Part shown: one piece after another, positions 16,851-25,281 of the stretch
How positions within the stretch are numbered: position 1 is the first letter of the stretch
Layout: the number at the start of each line of letters is the position of its first letter
DNA from: ZC4RG29 sp035304385
GTDB lineage: Bacteria; Bacteroidota; Bacteroidia; Cytophagales; Cyclobacteriaceae
DNA: 64,000 nt
Assembly (NCBI GenBank): GCA_035304385.1
Contig: DATGQD010000027.1
Span: forward strand, 7,994-71,993
Direction: 5' to 3'
Made by a program: the position numbers and the translations under genes
The notes under the pieces: model-generated
Databases searched by the model: none
The model's input: the letters and a program-made list of their open reading frames with translations, nothing else
Told to the model about the DNA's origin: nothing

Positions 16851-18344
16851 TCAGGCAAAAAAGCCGTGCATAAACCACGCACTCGATTCTTCATCGTCAT
16901 AGTGTCCGAGCCGAAAAAGCCAGTAACGACGACCGGCGTCATCTTCCACACAGTAGTAATCCCGGTGCTGCCCTTGCTCTATCCACCATTCCCGTTCAAT
17001 GCGTTCAGGACCGTCAGCGCGTGCTACATGGTGTAGCTTACCCTTGTAGCGAAAGAGCATGGGGGGATAGTCGGGTATGGGCGCTGTAACTTCAATGCGT
17101 TCGGGTGGATCCAGGATTTGCAGCGGCCTTAGCTTTTCAGCAGGCCAGCTTGTCAGGGGTTGTTCCTGCAGAGAAGACGCGGGCCTAACAGCGCGTTCCG
17201 GCCAATGATGTTCCGCCGGAAGGTAACGCCGGATTCCCCCAATGCGGTTTGCCAGTCGGTCGATGAGTTCCGACAGCCGAATGTCTTCAAGTCCCCCTGA
17301 TGAATCCCACATGTTTTCCTGCTGTGACACACAGGTCTCAACCTTCGGAGCTTCAAGTACGAAGAGCTCGATGCCCAGCCCGGGTTCAAGGGTAGGAAGT
17401 TTTATCGCGAAGAGGCTAAACACATGCTCCCGATGGCTCGTCGGCCTGTTGGTTGCGATAGCGATTTGAATCCACTTGCCATCCACGCGATATCCTTTGA
17501 ACACTGCCGCCCGCAGTCCCATTTGTTCTTTTTCCAGCCGGGCACACAGTCGGTCAAGCAGTTCGCTGAGAGCGATTTCAATTCCGGGCGCGGTAAGCAC
17601 TGGCTCCAGGCATGGCAGTTGTTGGCGATACGGCTCGACGGGCATGACCGGCTTCAGTGGAACCGATGCGCGACCCAGGGCAAGATCCAGCTGCCGGATG
17701 AACTCTGCCCCGAATCTCCTCCTCAGGGAAGCGCGTGGCATGTTGATGAATTGCCTGACTTTGTGTAACCCCAGACGTCTCAACCGATCTCTTGTTTCAT
17801 GTTCAAGGCGCAGGGCTTCGACCGGAAGTTCCAGGAGGGCTTCTGTATTCTTGCCGACCGCTACATGAAGGTTGACACCGTATCGGGCAACACCCCAGGC
17901 CACCTGAGGGGTTTCGGCCATACCCACCCGAACGTCATAGCCTCGCTTGCGAAGTCCTTGCTGAATTGCGGACAGATACTCCGCTTCTCCACCCCATAGA
18001 TAAGGGCATCCGGTCGCATCAAGGAGTAATCCATCGGGAGGATCGACCGCGACGACGGGCGTGAACCTTATGCACCACTCGGCAAGCCGATGAAGAAGTT
18101 TGTCCCATACCACAGGCACGTCGTCAAGTACTTCCAGTCCGGGAACAACCGCCCGGGCGTCGGCTAACACATCACCGACTTGTATTCCTTTGGCACGTGC
18201 CGGTTCGTTTGCCGCAACAATGATCATTCGACCATGAGACGGCGCCCGAAGTACAAACGGAAGCATTCGCAGATGGGGCTTGTCGCGCGAGCACCAGTCC
18301 GTTTTCAGATATCGGAACCATATTGAAACAAACCGCGATGCCAT
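16851..18344 (-). CDS. imuB: ImuB, Y-family polymerase-like mutasome protein
   Basis: A 497-residue DinB-like protein. I take ATG 18344 (MASRFVSIWFRYLKTDW), two codons' distance from the end of imuA; the frame is open to 18413 inside imuA. The Y-family fold is recognisable (little-finger region around QLDLALGRAS, helix-hairpin-helix at RLRRLGLHKVRQF), but the N-terminal Asp of the polymerase active site is absent (SIWFRYLK replaces the D-x-D pattern), as known for ImuB, which is catalytically dead and acts as a clamp-binding scaffold for DnaE2. The C-terminal ~120 residues are the ImuB-specific extension. Confidence 0.95.
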   Translation of the reverse strand: MASRFVSIWFRYLKTDWCSRDKPHLRMLPFVLRAPSHGRMIIVAANEPARAKGIQVGDVLADARAVVPGLEVLDDVPVVWDKLLHRLAEWCIRFTPVVAVDPPDGLLLDATGCPYLWGGEAEYLSAIQQGLRKRGYDVRVGMAETPQVAWGVARYGVNLHVAVGKNTEALLELPVEALRLEHETRDRLRRLGLHKVRQFINMPRASLRRRFGAEFIRQLDLALGRASVPLKPVMPVEPYRQQLPCLEPVLTAPGIEIALSELLDRLCARLEKEQMGLRAAVFKGYRVDGKWIQIAIATNRPTSHREHVFSLFAIKLPTLEPGLGIELFVLEAPKVETCVSQQENMWDSSGGLEDIRLSELIDRLANRIGGIRRYLPAEHHWPERAVRPASSLQEQPLTSWPAEKLRPLQILDPPERIEVTAPIPDYPPMLFRYKGKLHHVARADGPERIEREWWIEQGQHRDYYCVEDDAGRRYWLFRLGHYDDEESSAWFMHGFFA

Positions 18345-18345
18345 C

Positions 18346-19062
18346 TCATACCGCCTTTCTTTCCTTCCTTTCAGTGTCTGTGGGTTGCAACTCCGCTTCC
18401 ACAAACTCCTCATTCACCCAGCGTACCGCCCAGGAACCCGGGATCCCATTTCGCATCCTCAGGAGTTCAATATTCCATACCGGAAATCCCAACCCCGGCA
18501 ATTCATCATCTGCAACGCTGGGCAGTGAGGTTATCCGCCATCGTGAAACACATGCGGTGGTGGTGATTGCCCGAGGACGCTGCCGGATGACAAACCCGGT
18601 GACGCGGCTTTGCTCCACCGCAAGCTGAAGACGCCGGGAAGATGTAAAGTCCAGATCCTGCAGCTCACCCACAACCGCAGCGACCGCCGGACATTTTAAT
18701 GCCTCCTCCATGGCCCAGGCCACGTCACGTTCACAGGCGGCGTCGAGAAAGATGAAGCACTCAGGCCTGATGCCGAAGGCTGCAAGCCCTGGCGGAAACA
18801 ACCTACGTGAGGCGCTAATCCAAAGTATCACGCCGTTCCTTCCGGTTAGGTGCGCCAGCAAGCCTGCAATAAATCCTGCCGTCGGTGATACGTCCTCACT
18901 ACCGCGACACAGGAACTCATGCACCGCGCCCGTGGGAAAGGACCGCCAGGGAAACGTACGCGAAGAGGTTTTGGACCATCCATCCCCCTGCGATTTAAAC
19001 CCTTCCATACGCATGATTTGCGCCTGGAGATCCCTAATCATATCGGTCTTTCGCACCTGCAT
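18346..19062 (-). CDS. imuA: ImuA, RecA-like mutasome protein
   Basis: A RecA-fold protein that regulates translesion synthesis by DnaE2 and ImuB. ImuA hallmarks are the segment MQVRKTDMIRDLQAQI near the start, the FPTGAVHEFLC segment where RecA has its P-loop region, and NGVILWISASRRLFPPGLAAFG. The open frame runs to an ATG at 19101, but the -7 promoter element lies at 19089-19096, so a transcript would start downstream of that ATG; ATG 19062 also has an AGAGG ribosome site four bases upstream. I therefore prefer 238 residues from 19062. imuB follows immediately. Confidence 0.93.
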   Translation of the reverse strand: MQVRKTDMIRDLQAQIMRMEGFKSQGDGWSKTSSRTFPWRSFPTGAVHEFLCRGSEDVSPTAGFIAGLLAHLTGRNGVILWISASRRLFPPGLAAFGIRPECFIFLDAACERDVAWAMEEALKCPAVAAVVGELQDLDFTSSRRLQLAVEQSRVTGFVIRQRPRAITTTACVSRWRITSLPSVADDELPGLGFPVWNIELLRMRNGIPGSWAVRWVNEEFVEAELQPTDTERKERKAV

Positions 19063-19081
19063 CCAGCCTCTTTTTCTATAG

Positions 19082-19120
19082 CGGGTCTCAAAGGTACCCA
19101 TATGCTAATATATTTAGCAA
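19082..19120 (-). promoter_or_regulatory. Bacteroidota-type promoter of imuA-imuB-dnaE2
   Basis: On the minus strand a perfect TAnnTTTG -7 element (TACCTTTG, 19089-19096) is preceded by TTG (19118-19120) with a 21-nt spacer, fitting the Bacteroidota sigma consensus. Transcription would start near 19082, about 20 nt before the preferred imuA start at 19062. Confidence 0.7.
19104..19118. promoter_or_regulatory. Candidate LexA-like operator in the imuA promoter
   Basis: GCTAA-TATAT-TTAGC is a perfect 5-bp-arm dyad placed exactly between the -33 TTG and the -7 TACCTTTG elements of the imuA promoter. A repressor bound here would block RNA polymerase. The neighbouring divergent gene encodes a LexA-like repressor, which is the obvious candidate ligand (inference). 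Confidence 0.55.
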
Positions 19121-19155
19121 GCACATTACTAATTTTATTACCGTTTCCTTGCAGA

Positions 19156-19171
19156 TGTAGTATAAACTGCA
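19156..19171. promoter_or_regulatory. Second candidate operator, upstream of the LexA-like gene
   Basis: TGTAGT-ATAA-ACTGCA is a near-perfect dyad (5 of 6 arm positions pair) located 40 bp before the GTG start of the LexA-like gene. Together with the dyad at 19104 it could give autoregulation of the repressor and control of imuA. The two dyads share an A/T core but are not identical. Confidence 0.4.
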
Positions 19172-19210
19172 CATATTGACGCAAAAAAGCCATTGGGCTA
19201 AAAAAGTTAG

Positions 19211-19882
19211 GTGAATCTCAAGGAAAAAGTACGGTCGTTGCGACGGGAACTGGGGCTGACCCAGGCTGCCTTAGCCGAAAGATTGGGGGTTACACGTGCC
19301 TCGATTGGAGCCTATGAGGAAGGGCGGGCCATGCCAAGTTACCAGTTCCTGCTTGGTCTCGCAGACCTGGCAGGCACCAGCGTCGATGATTTGCTTCGTG
19401 ATGCACCCCGTATTAAGATAGCCAGAACCGACCTGCATATGCCGGGAAAGATTCCCCTGGTGCCCGTCAAGGCAGCAGCGGGTTATCAAAAGGGCTTTCC
19501 CGACGAGGAATACGTGAGCGAGCTGCCCCACATCACGCTACCACTGCTCGGAAAGGGAAATTTCCGGGCGTTCGAGATTACCGGCGACAGCATGCTTCCG
19601 CTGCTTCCAGGTACTATTGTAATCGGGGAAAAACTTGAACGACTCAGTGATCTCAGGGACGGCAAGACCTATGTGCTGATAACACACAATGAGGGCATCG
19701 TGTACAAGCGCGTGTTCAATAACATCCGAGAGGAAGGCGTATTGTCGCTGGTTTCCGACAATCCCAGATTCAAGTCCTACAACATCGATCCCATGGAGAT
19801 CCACGAAGCCTGGGCGGCACGTGCGTATATCAGCCTCGAATTTCCGGAAGTCTTTGCCGGCAAGCAGGGCGACGCGGGGTAG
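19211..19882 (+). CDS. LexA-like XRE-type repressor with S24 self-cleavage domain
   Basis: A 223-residue repressor starting at GTG 19211. Residues 1-55 are an XRE helix-turn-helix (LTQAALAERLGVTRASIGAYEEG). Residues 80-210 are a peptidase S24 domain with an Ala90-Gly91 cleavage site (KAAAGYQ), catalytic Ser127 in TGDSMLP and catalytic Lys167 in VYKRV. This is the layout of a RecA-triggered self-cleaving repressor, but with an XRE head instead of the LexA winged helix. It is divergent from imuA, with operator-like dyads in the gap, so it most likely represses the mutasome until DNA damage. No separate lexA is visible in the window. Confidence 0.92.
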   Translation: MNLKEKVRSLRRELGLTQAALAERLGVTRASIGAYEEGRAMPSYQFLLGLADLAGTSVDDLLRDAPRIKIARTDLHMPGKIPLVPVKAAAGYQKGFPDEEYVSELPHITLPLLGKGNFRAFEITGDSMLPLLPGTIVIGEKLERLSDLRDGKTYVLITHNEGIVYKRVFNNIREEGVLSLVSDNPRFKSYNIDPMEIHEAWAARAYISLEFPEVFAGKQGDAG

Positions 19883-20117
19883 CCTGAGCGAAATATAACG
19901 TATGGCCTATTGCCTTTTTCGGATGGCCATTGTACCTTGACCCCATGAGCCACGCAGGACGCGGGGGCCGCTACTCCCCCGGGTCGGCGTCATGTTGTAT
20001 GCGATAGAAATCCTGCGGCGTTTGATTTGCACCCGGCATTTCACAAACTTGTAACGCTGCCAACTGAACCATCCGGGTAATGCCAGGACCAAGAAGACAA
20101 GTAAAAATAAAGACCCT

Positions 20118-22373
20118 GTGACCTCTGACGTGCTCCAAGAAAGCATTCCTGATGTTGCTGTCCGATTTATCAACAGCACATGTGCCCATATTTTCCTTAC
20201 CGGAAAAGCAGGCACCGGTAAGACCACGTTCCTGCGCAATCTTGCCGAACGTACGCACAAACCTTTTGCCGTTGTCGCGCCGACAGGCATTGCCGCCCTC
20301 AACGCCGGCGGGGTTACTATACATTCACAATTTCTTCTCCCTCTCGGTTCCTTTATACCAGGTCGCAACCTGCCCTTCGGCGTCGGGGAAAACGGAAACT
20401 TTTACACCACGGAAACCCTCACGCGACGACATCCCCTCAACAGCGCACGCAAACAGGTGCTGCGCTCTATTGAATTGCTCGTAATCGATGAGGTGAGCAT
20501 GCTCAGGGCAGACTTGCTGGACGCCGTCGACGCCCGGCTTAAGGCAGCACGCGGAAACTATCGACAGGCCTTTGGCGGAGTGCAGTTGCTGTTAATCGGC
20601 GATTTGTATCAATTGCCGCCCGTGGTGAAAGGCAGCGAAGCCGAGACTTTGAAGGAATTCTATAAGACGCCCTGGTTCTATGAGTCGCGTGCCCTGCAGC
20701 AAGCCGGCTTCGTATACATTGAACTTGACAAAATCTACAGGCAACAAGACGCCGACTTTATCCGACTCCTGAACAATCTGAGAAATAATGCACTGACGCA
20801 AGAAGACATCGACCTGTTGAATACGCGCGTGCAGGACCCCGGCGACGACACTGGGGAAGTGATTACATTGACCACGCACAACTTCAAGGCCGACAACATG
20901 AACCGCGAGGCGCTGCGGAAGCTGGAAGCCCAATCGCATATCTTCGAAGCCACTGTCGACGGTGAATTTCCGGAACATATCTACCCCGTGCAGTCCAGGC
21001 TCGAACTTAAGGAAGGCGCACAGATCATGTTTGTGCGCAATGACAGCGAGGGACACGCATACTACAATGGCAAGCTGGCAACCGTAAAGCGAATCAGTGG
21101 CGGCACCGTTGAAGTGGTAATGGCCGATTCCGGCGAGCCTTTTGAATTGAAAAAAGAAAGGTGGGAAAACAAGCGGTATGCCATAGACCAGGATTCAAAG
21201 GACCTTAACGAGGAGGTCATCGGAAGTTTTGAGCAGTTTCCTGTGCGACTCGCATGGGCGATCACGGTACATAAAAGCCAGGGACTTACATTCGATCGCG
21301 CCGTAATCGACGTCAGACAGGCTTTTGCCGATGGACAGGTGTATGTGGCCCTTTCCCGGCTTCGATCGATGGATGGTTTGATCCTGCGCGAACGCGTTCC
21401 TCCCTCCGTCATCAGCACCGATAAGTCGGTCATGTCTTTCCGGGAACAACATCACCGGCCCGCAGCGCTCCCGGCGATCATGAAGGAAAGCCAGCGGGCG
21501 TTTGTCGGACAGGTCATCGACCGTACTTTCGACTTCCACGATGTGACTAAACAAATTCAGTATGTAATCGGAAACCTGAGCGAGACCGTATTGAAGAATG
21601 TGGATGACGCCCGTCCGATACTGGAAGAACTGCGGACTACCCTTTTGAACGAGAAGGACAACACGCTCCGCTATCGCAACCAATTGCATGGCCTGTTGCA
21701 GGAGCTGAAATCGCCCGAACTGCTGGAACGGCTCCGCAAGGGAAGCGCGTATTACGCCGGCATACTCTGGAACGCCGTCGAACGGTTGTTAACCCATCGT
21801 TACGGTGTACTTGATCAGAAACGCATCAAGACCTATCACAACCACCTGGAAGAACTGGATCAACTTTTCACAAAAAAAATGGTGGAAGTAGCAAAGATCC
21901 CCTTGCTCGCGGAGGCCGTTCTTGAAAACCGATCGGAGTATAATTTCGATCAAACGCAGGATACATTCAATCAAAAACGCCTTGCCCTCATCACAGCCCT
22001 CCGTGAGCTGTCGTCCGCCATCAAAACATCTCCAAAAAAGCGCCGTGGAAAATCAAAAAAGGAGTCGTCCGTACCCACGGTAGATATCACCCTCGAATAC
22101 TATCGCAAGGGGATGAGCATCCCCGACATCGCGCAGGAGCGCGGCCTCGTACCGTCCACTATCGAAGGACATCTCGGCAGAGCTATCATCGAAGGCAGGT
22201 TGGATATCCGGGACTGGATAACGGAAGAAGAATTAAAGGATATATCGACAGCAGCCGCTCGGCTACCAGAGGGCTTTGGCATCACCGATTTATTCAAGGC
22301 CATGAAAGGTAAGTACAGCTATGGCAAACTCCGCGCCGCGACACAGAAACAAGACGAGGATAGTACAGCGTGA
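20118..22373 (+). CDS. PIF1/RecD-like helicase with C-terminal HTH_40 domain
   Basis: A 751-residue superfamily 1B helicase beginning at GTG 20118. Walker A is G29-KAGTGK-T36, Walker B/DEAD-like is LLVIDEVSML, the GD-LYQLPPV motif III is present, and the C-terminal core motif AWAITVHKSQGLTFD carries motif V/VI-type residues. After a long helical linker the last ~100 residues (YYRKGMSIPDIAQERGLVPSTI) are a helix-turn-helix of the HTH_40 type, also known from RecQ proteins. This architecture is common in Bacteroidota and is thought to act in replication or repair. It lies beside the imu genes but has its own upstream region. The stop codon is the first of a TGAGAG repeat. Confidence 0.9.
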   Translation: MTSDVLQESIPDVAVRFINSTCAHIFLTGKAGTGKTTFLRNLAERTHKPFAVVAPTGIAALNAGGVTIHSQFLLPLGSFIPGRNLPFGVGENGNFYTTETLTRRHPLNSARKQVLRSIELLVIDEVSMLRADLLDAVDARLKAARGNYRQAFGGVQLLLIGDLYQLPPVVKGSEAETLKEFYKTPWFYESRALQQAGFVYIELDKIYRQQDADFIRLLNNLRNNALTQEDIDLLNTRVQDPGDDTGEVITLTTHNFKADNMNREALRKLEAQSHIFEATVDGEFPEHIYPVQSRLELKEGAQIMFVRNDSEGHAYYNGKLATVKRISGGTVEVVMADSGEPFELKKERWENKRYAIDQDSKDLNEEVIGSFEQFPVRLAWAITVHKSQGLTFDRAVIDVRQAFADGQVYVALSRLRSMDGLILRERVPPSVISTDKSVMSFREQHHRPAALPAIMKESQRAFVGQVIDRTFDFHDVTKQIQYVIGNLSETVLKNVDDARPILEELRTTLLNEKDNTLRYRNQLHGLLQELKSPELLERLRKGSAYYAGILWNAVERLLTHRYGVLDQKRIKTYHNHLEELDQLFTKKMVEVAKIPLLAEAVLENRSEYNFDQTQDTFNQKRLALITALRELSSAIKTSPKKRRGKSKKESSVPTVDITLEYYRKGMSIPDIAQERGLVPSTIEGHLGRAIIEGRLDIRDWITEEELKDISTAAARLPEGFGITDLFKAMKGKYSYGKLRAATQKQDEDSTA

Positions 22374-22398
22374 GAGTGAGAGTGAGAGTGAGAGTGAC
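22371..22398 (+). repeat. TGAGAG hexamer repeat at the helicase stop codon
   Basis: Four tandem TGAGAG units followed by TGA start with the helicase stop codon, so five in-frame TGA codons follow each other at six-base spacing. Confidence 0.8.
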
Positions 22399-22413
22399 GC
22401 AACCACCCATTTA

Positions 22414-22495
22414 CCGCAAAGCCTATTGTGCTTTGCGGCATTCACTCATTCACTCATTCACTTATTCACTCATTCGCTCATTCACTCATTCACTC
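22414..22495. repeat. Composite repeat copy 2: hairpin plus seven ATTCACTC octamers
   Basis: The hairpin CCGCAAAGC-CTATTGT-GCTTTGCGG (22414-22438) is identical to copy 1. It is followed after one base by seven octamers at 22440-22495 (ATTCACTC, with one ATTCACTT and one ATTCGCTC). The array reaches into the last codons of the minus-strand HelD gene: its TGA stop at 22490-22492 lies inside the last octamer. Confidence 0.88.
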
Positions 22496-24598
22496 ATTGT
22501 TCCGCGGCAGCCACGGAGACCTTTCGCCCGTTAGCGTCACCGTGAGCTTGTGCATGGCGCGGGTGCAAGCGATGTAGAGCAGGCGGCGATCGCCTTCGTT
22601 GCCATAGTTTTCGCGGGTGGCGAAAGGGACAATCACTTCGTCGAATTCAAGCCCTTTCGCGAGGGGTACAGTCGTGACCACGATTCCGTCTCTGAACACA
22701 TCGCTGTCTTCGGTGAGCAGACTGACATCCGTTGCCTTGAGCAAATCATAAAGATACCGGGCCTGGGAAGGCTTCTTACACACAATAGCCATCATGCGGT
22801 ATCCGGAAGCGCGGAACGTTGCCACCAACGCTTTAATCTCTGCCGCCTCGTCCTCCTTTCGCTGGAAGATCTTCACTTCGGGCTCCGCACCATGACGTTC
22901 GACAATTTGCAGGTCGGGGTCTGTCACAATACGTTGGGTGAACCGGGTGATCTCGAAGGTTGAACGATAGCTTCTGTTCAACTTCACCACATCCGCCTGC
23001 GGAAAGATCTGCCTTATATCGTCCGCTGTCGACGAACGATAAGGGTTAATGGCCTGGCTGGCGTCGCCGAGAATGGTCTTCCGCCCCTGAAACAGTCGCG
23101 CGAGCACGGAATACTGAACGGGAGTGTAGTCCTGCATTTCGTCGACGACCAGGTGCTTCACATGCTGAAACATGGAAATGCCTTCGAGCCTGATCTTGCA
23201 ATATATTAGTGGAAATACGTCGGCATACTCCAATACATTGCCCTTCATGGTGAACAGGTCTTCCCGATCCAGCCACTGGTAAAATCCCCTGTACAATTCC
23301 ATCAGAGACTGGCTGCCCGCCGCCTCGTTCAACCCCTGATGGATACGGGACCTTTCGCGACCGGAAGGGCGGCGCTTCACCTCAGCTCTGACATAGGCCT
23401 GCACTTCCTCCGCCAGCATAGGCATCCGTTGTAAGAGCGGTGTGCGCTGGAGAGAATCAAAACGTTCACGGATAAATGAAGCCGGAACCCGGACCGGTCC
23501 CACCTGAATGTCGCGGGGCCTGAGCCAATGGTTTTCCAGGTGGACGAAATAACGGTTGAGTTGGTTGACGAACTCGAGCGATGACTTAAACCTAACGCGC
23601 TCACCCAGATCGCCCGTGTCCTTCATGAGTGCAAACACCTGCTGAAGAAATGTCTGAAAGGTAAACTTGTGCTCCAGCAACTCGTGGGCAAGTTCCTCCA
23701 TGCCCATCTCGGGAATTTGGGTCTCTCCCAGTTCTGGCAGCACGTTGGAAATATAATCAGAGAAGACACGGTTGGGTGAGATGATCAGGATGTCGCCAGA
23801 AGAAATCTCATCCCTGAAACGGTACAGCAGGAAGGCGATACGGTGAATGGCAATGGAGGTTTTGCCTGATCCGGCCACACCCTGGATGATCATGACCGTC
23901 GAGGTCTCGTTGCGAATGATGGCATTCTGATCGCGTTGAATTGTCGCGACGATGTTCTTCATCTTTTCGTCGGACGTCCGGCTCAGTTCAAGTTGCAGCA
24001 CATCATCCTGGATGTTGACGTCGTTCTCAATCATGAACTCCATTTTGCCGCGACGGATGCGATATTGCCGCCGCAGCCGAATGGTGCCCTTCACCGTTCC
24101 GCCTGGCGTGTTGTACCAGGCGTCGCCCAGTTCAAAATCGTAAAACATCGAAGACACCGGCGCCCGCCAGTCGTATATAGGGTAAATGCCCGGTGTATTA
24201 CCTACAAAAGAGTGAATGCCAATGTAAATAGGCATCCGTAATGGCTTGCTGTCCGGCGTAAAATCGATTCGCCCGAAGTATGGTGTTTGGCTCAGCTTTA
24301 CGAGCTTTCGCCGCGTAGCCAGGCCCGCGCCGCTTTCCTGCGTCATACGGGTAAGCGACTGACCGGCCGAGACTTCGTCGGCCTCGTCCATACCGGAGCG
24401 CTGATCGAAAAGGTAGGCCTGGTTGCGTCGAAATTCCCGGGAGTACTCCCGCACAGCACGGTCGGCCTGCTCAATTGCCCAATCCAGCTCGTGTAGAATT
24501 TTATCCAGATACGCCCGTTCCTCTTCTTCCGTGGCGTTGATGATTTCTGTGGACACCTTTTTCTGATAATCGCGATTCATTGCCATGGTATGATCCAA
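22490..24598 (-). CDS. HelD/UvrD-like ATPase (RNA polymerase-recycling type)
   Basis: A 702-residue superfamily 1A protein of the HelD type rather than a classical UvrD. The N-terminal ~140 residues are a long coiled coil (EEERAYLDKILHELDWAIEQ), followed by the family marker YPIYDWRAPVSSMFYDFE at about 139-156. Walker A is G240-VAGSGK-T247 and the C-terminal motor has KHLVVDEMQDYTPVQ, TILGDASQAINPY and AKGLEFDEVIVPFA. HelD proteins bind stalled RNA polymerase and release DNA and RNA in Firmicutes and Actinobacteria; for Bacteroidota this is inference. The C-terminal residues N-N-E and the stop are encoded by the octamer array, so the end of the protein has been shaped by the repeat. Confidence 0.9.
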   Translation of the reverse strand: MDHTMAMNRDYQKKVSTEIINATEEEERAYLDKILHELDWAIEQADRAVREYSREFRRNQAYLFDQRSGMDEADEVSAGQSLTRMTQESGAGLATRRKLVKLSQTPYFGRIDFTPDSKPLRMPIYIGIHSFVGNTPGIYPIYDWRAPVSSMFYDFELGDAWYNTPGGTVKGTIRLRRQYRIRRGKMEFMIENDVNIQDDVLQLELSRTSDEKMKNIVATIQRDQNAIIRNETSTVMIIQGVAGSGKTSIAIHRIAFLLYRFRDEISSGDILIISPNRVFSDYISNVLPELGETQIPEMGMEELAHELLEHKFTFQTFLQQVFALMKDTGDLGERVRFKSSLEFVNQLNRYFVHLENHWLRPRDIQVGPVRVPASFIRERFDSLQRTPLLQRMPMLAEEVQAYVRAEVKRRPSGRERSRIHQGLNEAAGSQSLMELYRGFYQWLDREDLFTMKGNVLEYADVFPLIYCKIRLEGISMFQHVKHLVVDEMQDYTPVQYSVLARLFQGRKTILGDASQAINPYRSSTADDIRQIFPQADVVKLNRSYRSTFEITRFTQRIVTDPDLQIVERHGAEPEVKIFQRKEDEAAEIKALVATFRASGYRMMAIVCKKPSQARYLYDLLKATDVSLLTEDSDVFRDGIVVTTVPLAKGLEFDEVIVPFATRENYGNEGDRRLLYIACTRAMHKLTVTLTGERSPWLPRNNE

Positions 24599-24625
24599 TA
24601 TGAACCTGACTTTCTACCTTTTTGT

Positions 24626-25102
24626 TCACGGGTTTGATTTTACCCGAATGTATTTTTCGATATTGTATCGCTCCACGCCTGCCGCTTCAACGCTTTCGAC
24701 ACCCTGCTGAATCAATGTATCGCCATCGATGGCAATGGTAAATTCGAACGTGCTTCCCTCCCACTCTCTTGCGCTACAAAATTCCAGGTGTTCAGTATAG
24801 CGGTTATCCTCCAGTGTGTAGCGGCCACCCCCGGCAACAAATACTTTCAACGAATCCTGCCCCTTACTCAAGTCGTGCCTTAGAAAAGCAAAGTGATTGT
24901 CGTTGATGATCTTGATCATTTCCTCCGACCGGGTATAATCTGTCGCGACGGTATCGCCTGCTTCAATCAACGTTCCTGAGAGCAGTTTCCAGGTACCTTG
25001 TAGCGGAACTTTCGCCGTGTGGAGGCCGGAATCACTTGATGGACGGTTACAGGCCCCTGCTACGGAAAATAAGATAAACATCAGGGTAGTACGAATTTGC
25101 AT
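24626..25102 (-). CDS. Lipocalin-like lipoprotein
   Basis: A 158-residue lipoprotein. ATG 25102 gives MQIRTTLMFILFSVAGACNR with a lipobox ending at Cys18; the frame is open to 25183 but without a signal peptide. The mature part begins with LQGTWKLLSG and contains YTLEDNRYTEHLEF, the strand pattern of the lipocalin-like / DUF4488-type proteins of Bacteroidota, which bind unknown small ligands. It is 27 bp upstream of the HelD gene on the same strand and may be co-transcribed. Confidence 0.8.
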   Translation of the reverse strand: MQIRTTLMFILFSVAGACNRPSSDSGLHTAKVPLQGTWKLLSGTLIEAGDTVATDYTRSEEMIKIINDNHFAFLRHDLSKGQDSLKVFVAGGGRYTLEDNRYTEHLEFCSAREWEGSTFEFTIAIDGDTLIQQGVESVEAAGVERYNIEKYIRVKSNP

Positions 25103-25281
25103 GGGAAGGGGGTTAAAGATCAGATAGAATATTGGGCGGCAAGTATACAAGGAAATAAGGAACGAGGAAATACGACGGTACAAGATAAAAGTGAACGCCT
25201 GTTCTTTCGTAAATACCTGGGGTATAATGGAGACACAGGCGTCGGAATGTTGTTATATTAGCTGCATAACCTATCGCAATT

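Noticed and set aside
19907..20368. Minus-strand frame with a hydrophobic segment upstream of the PIF1-like helicase
   Set aside because: It has one membrane-like stretch followed by basic residues in 19907-20115, but its only good start lies inside the helicase gene and no family is recognised. Possible but unsupported.
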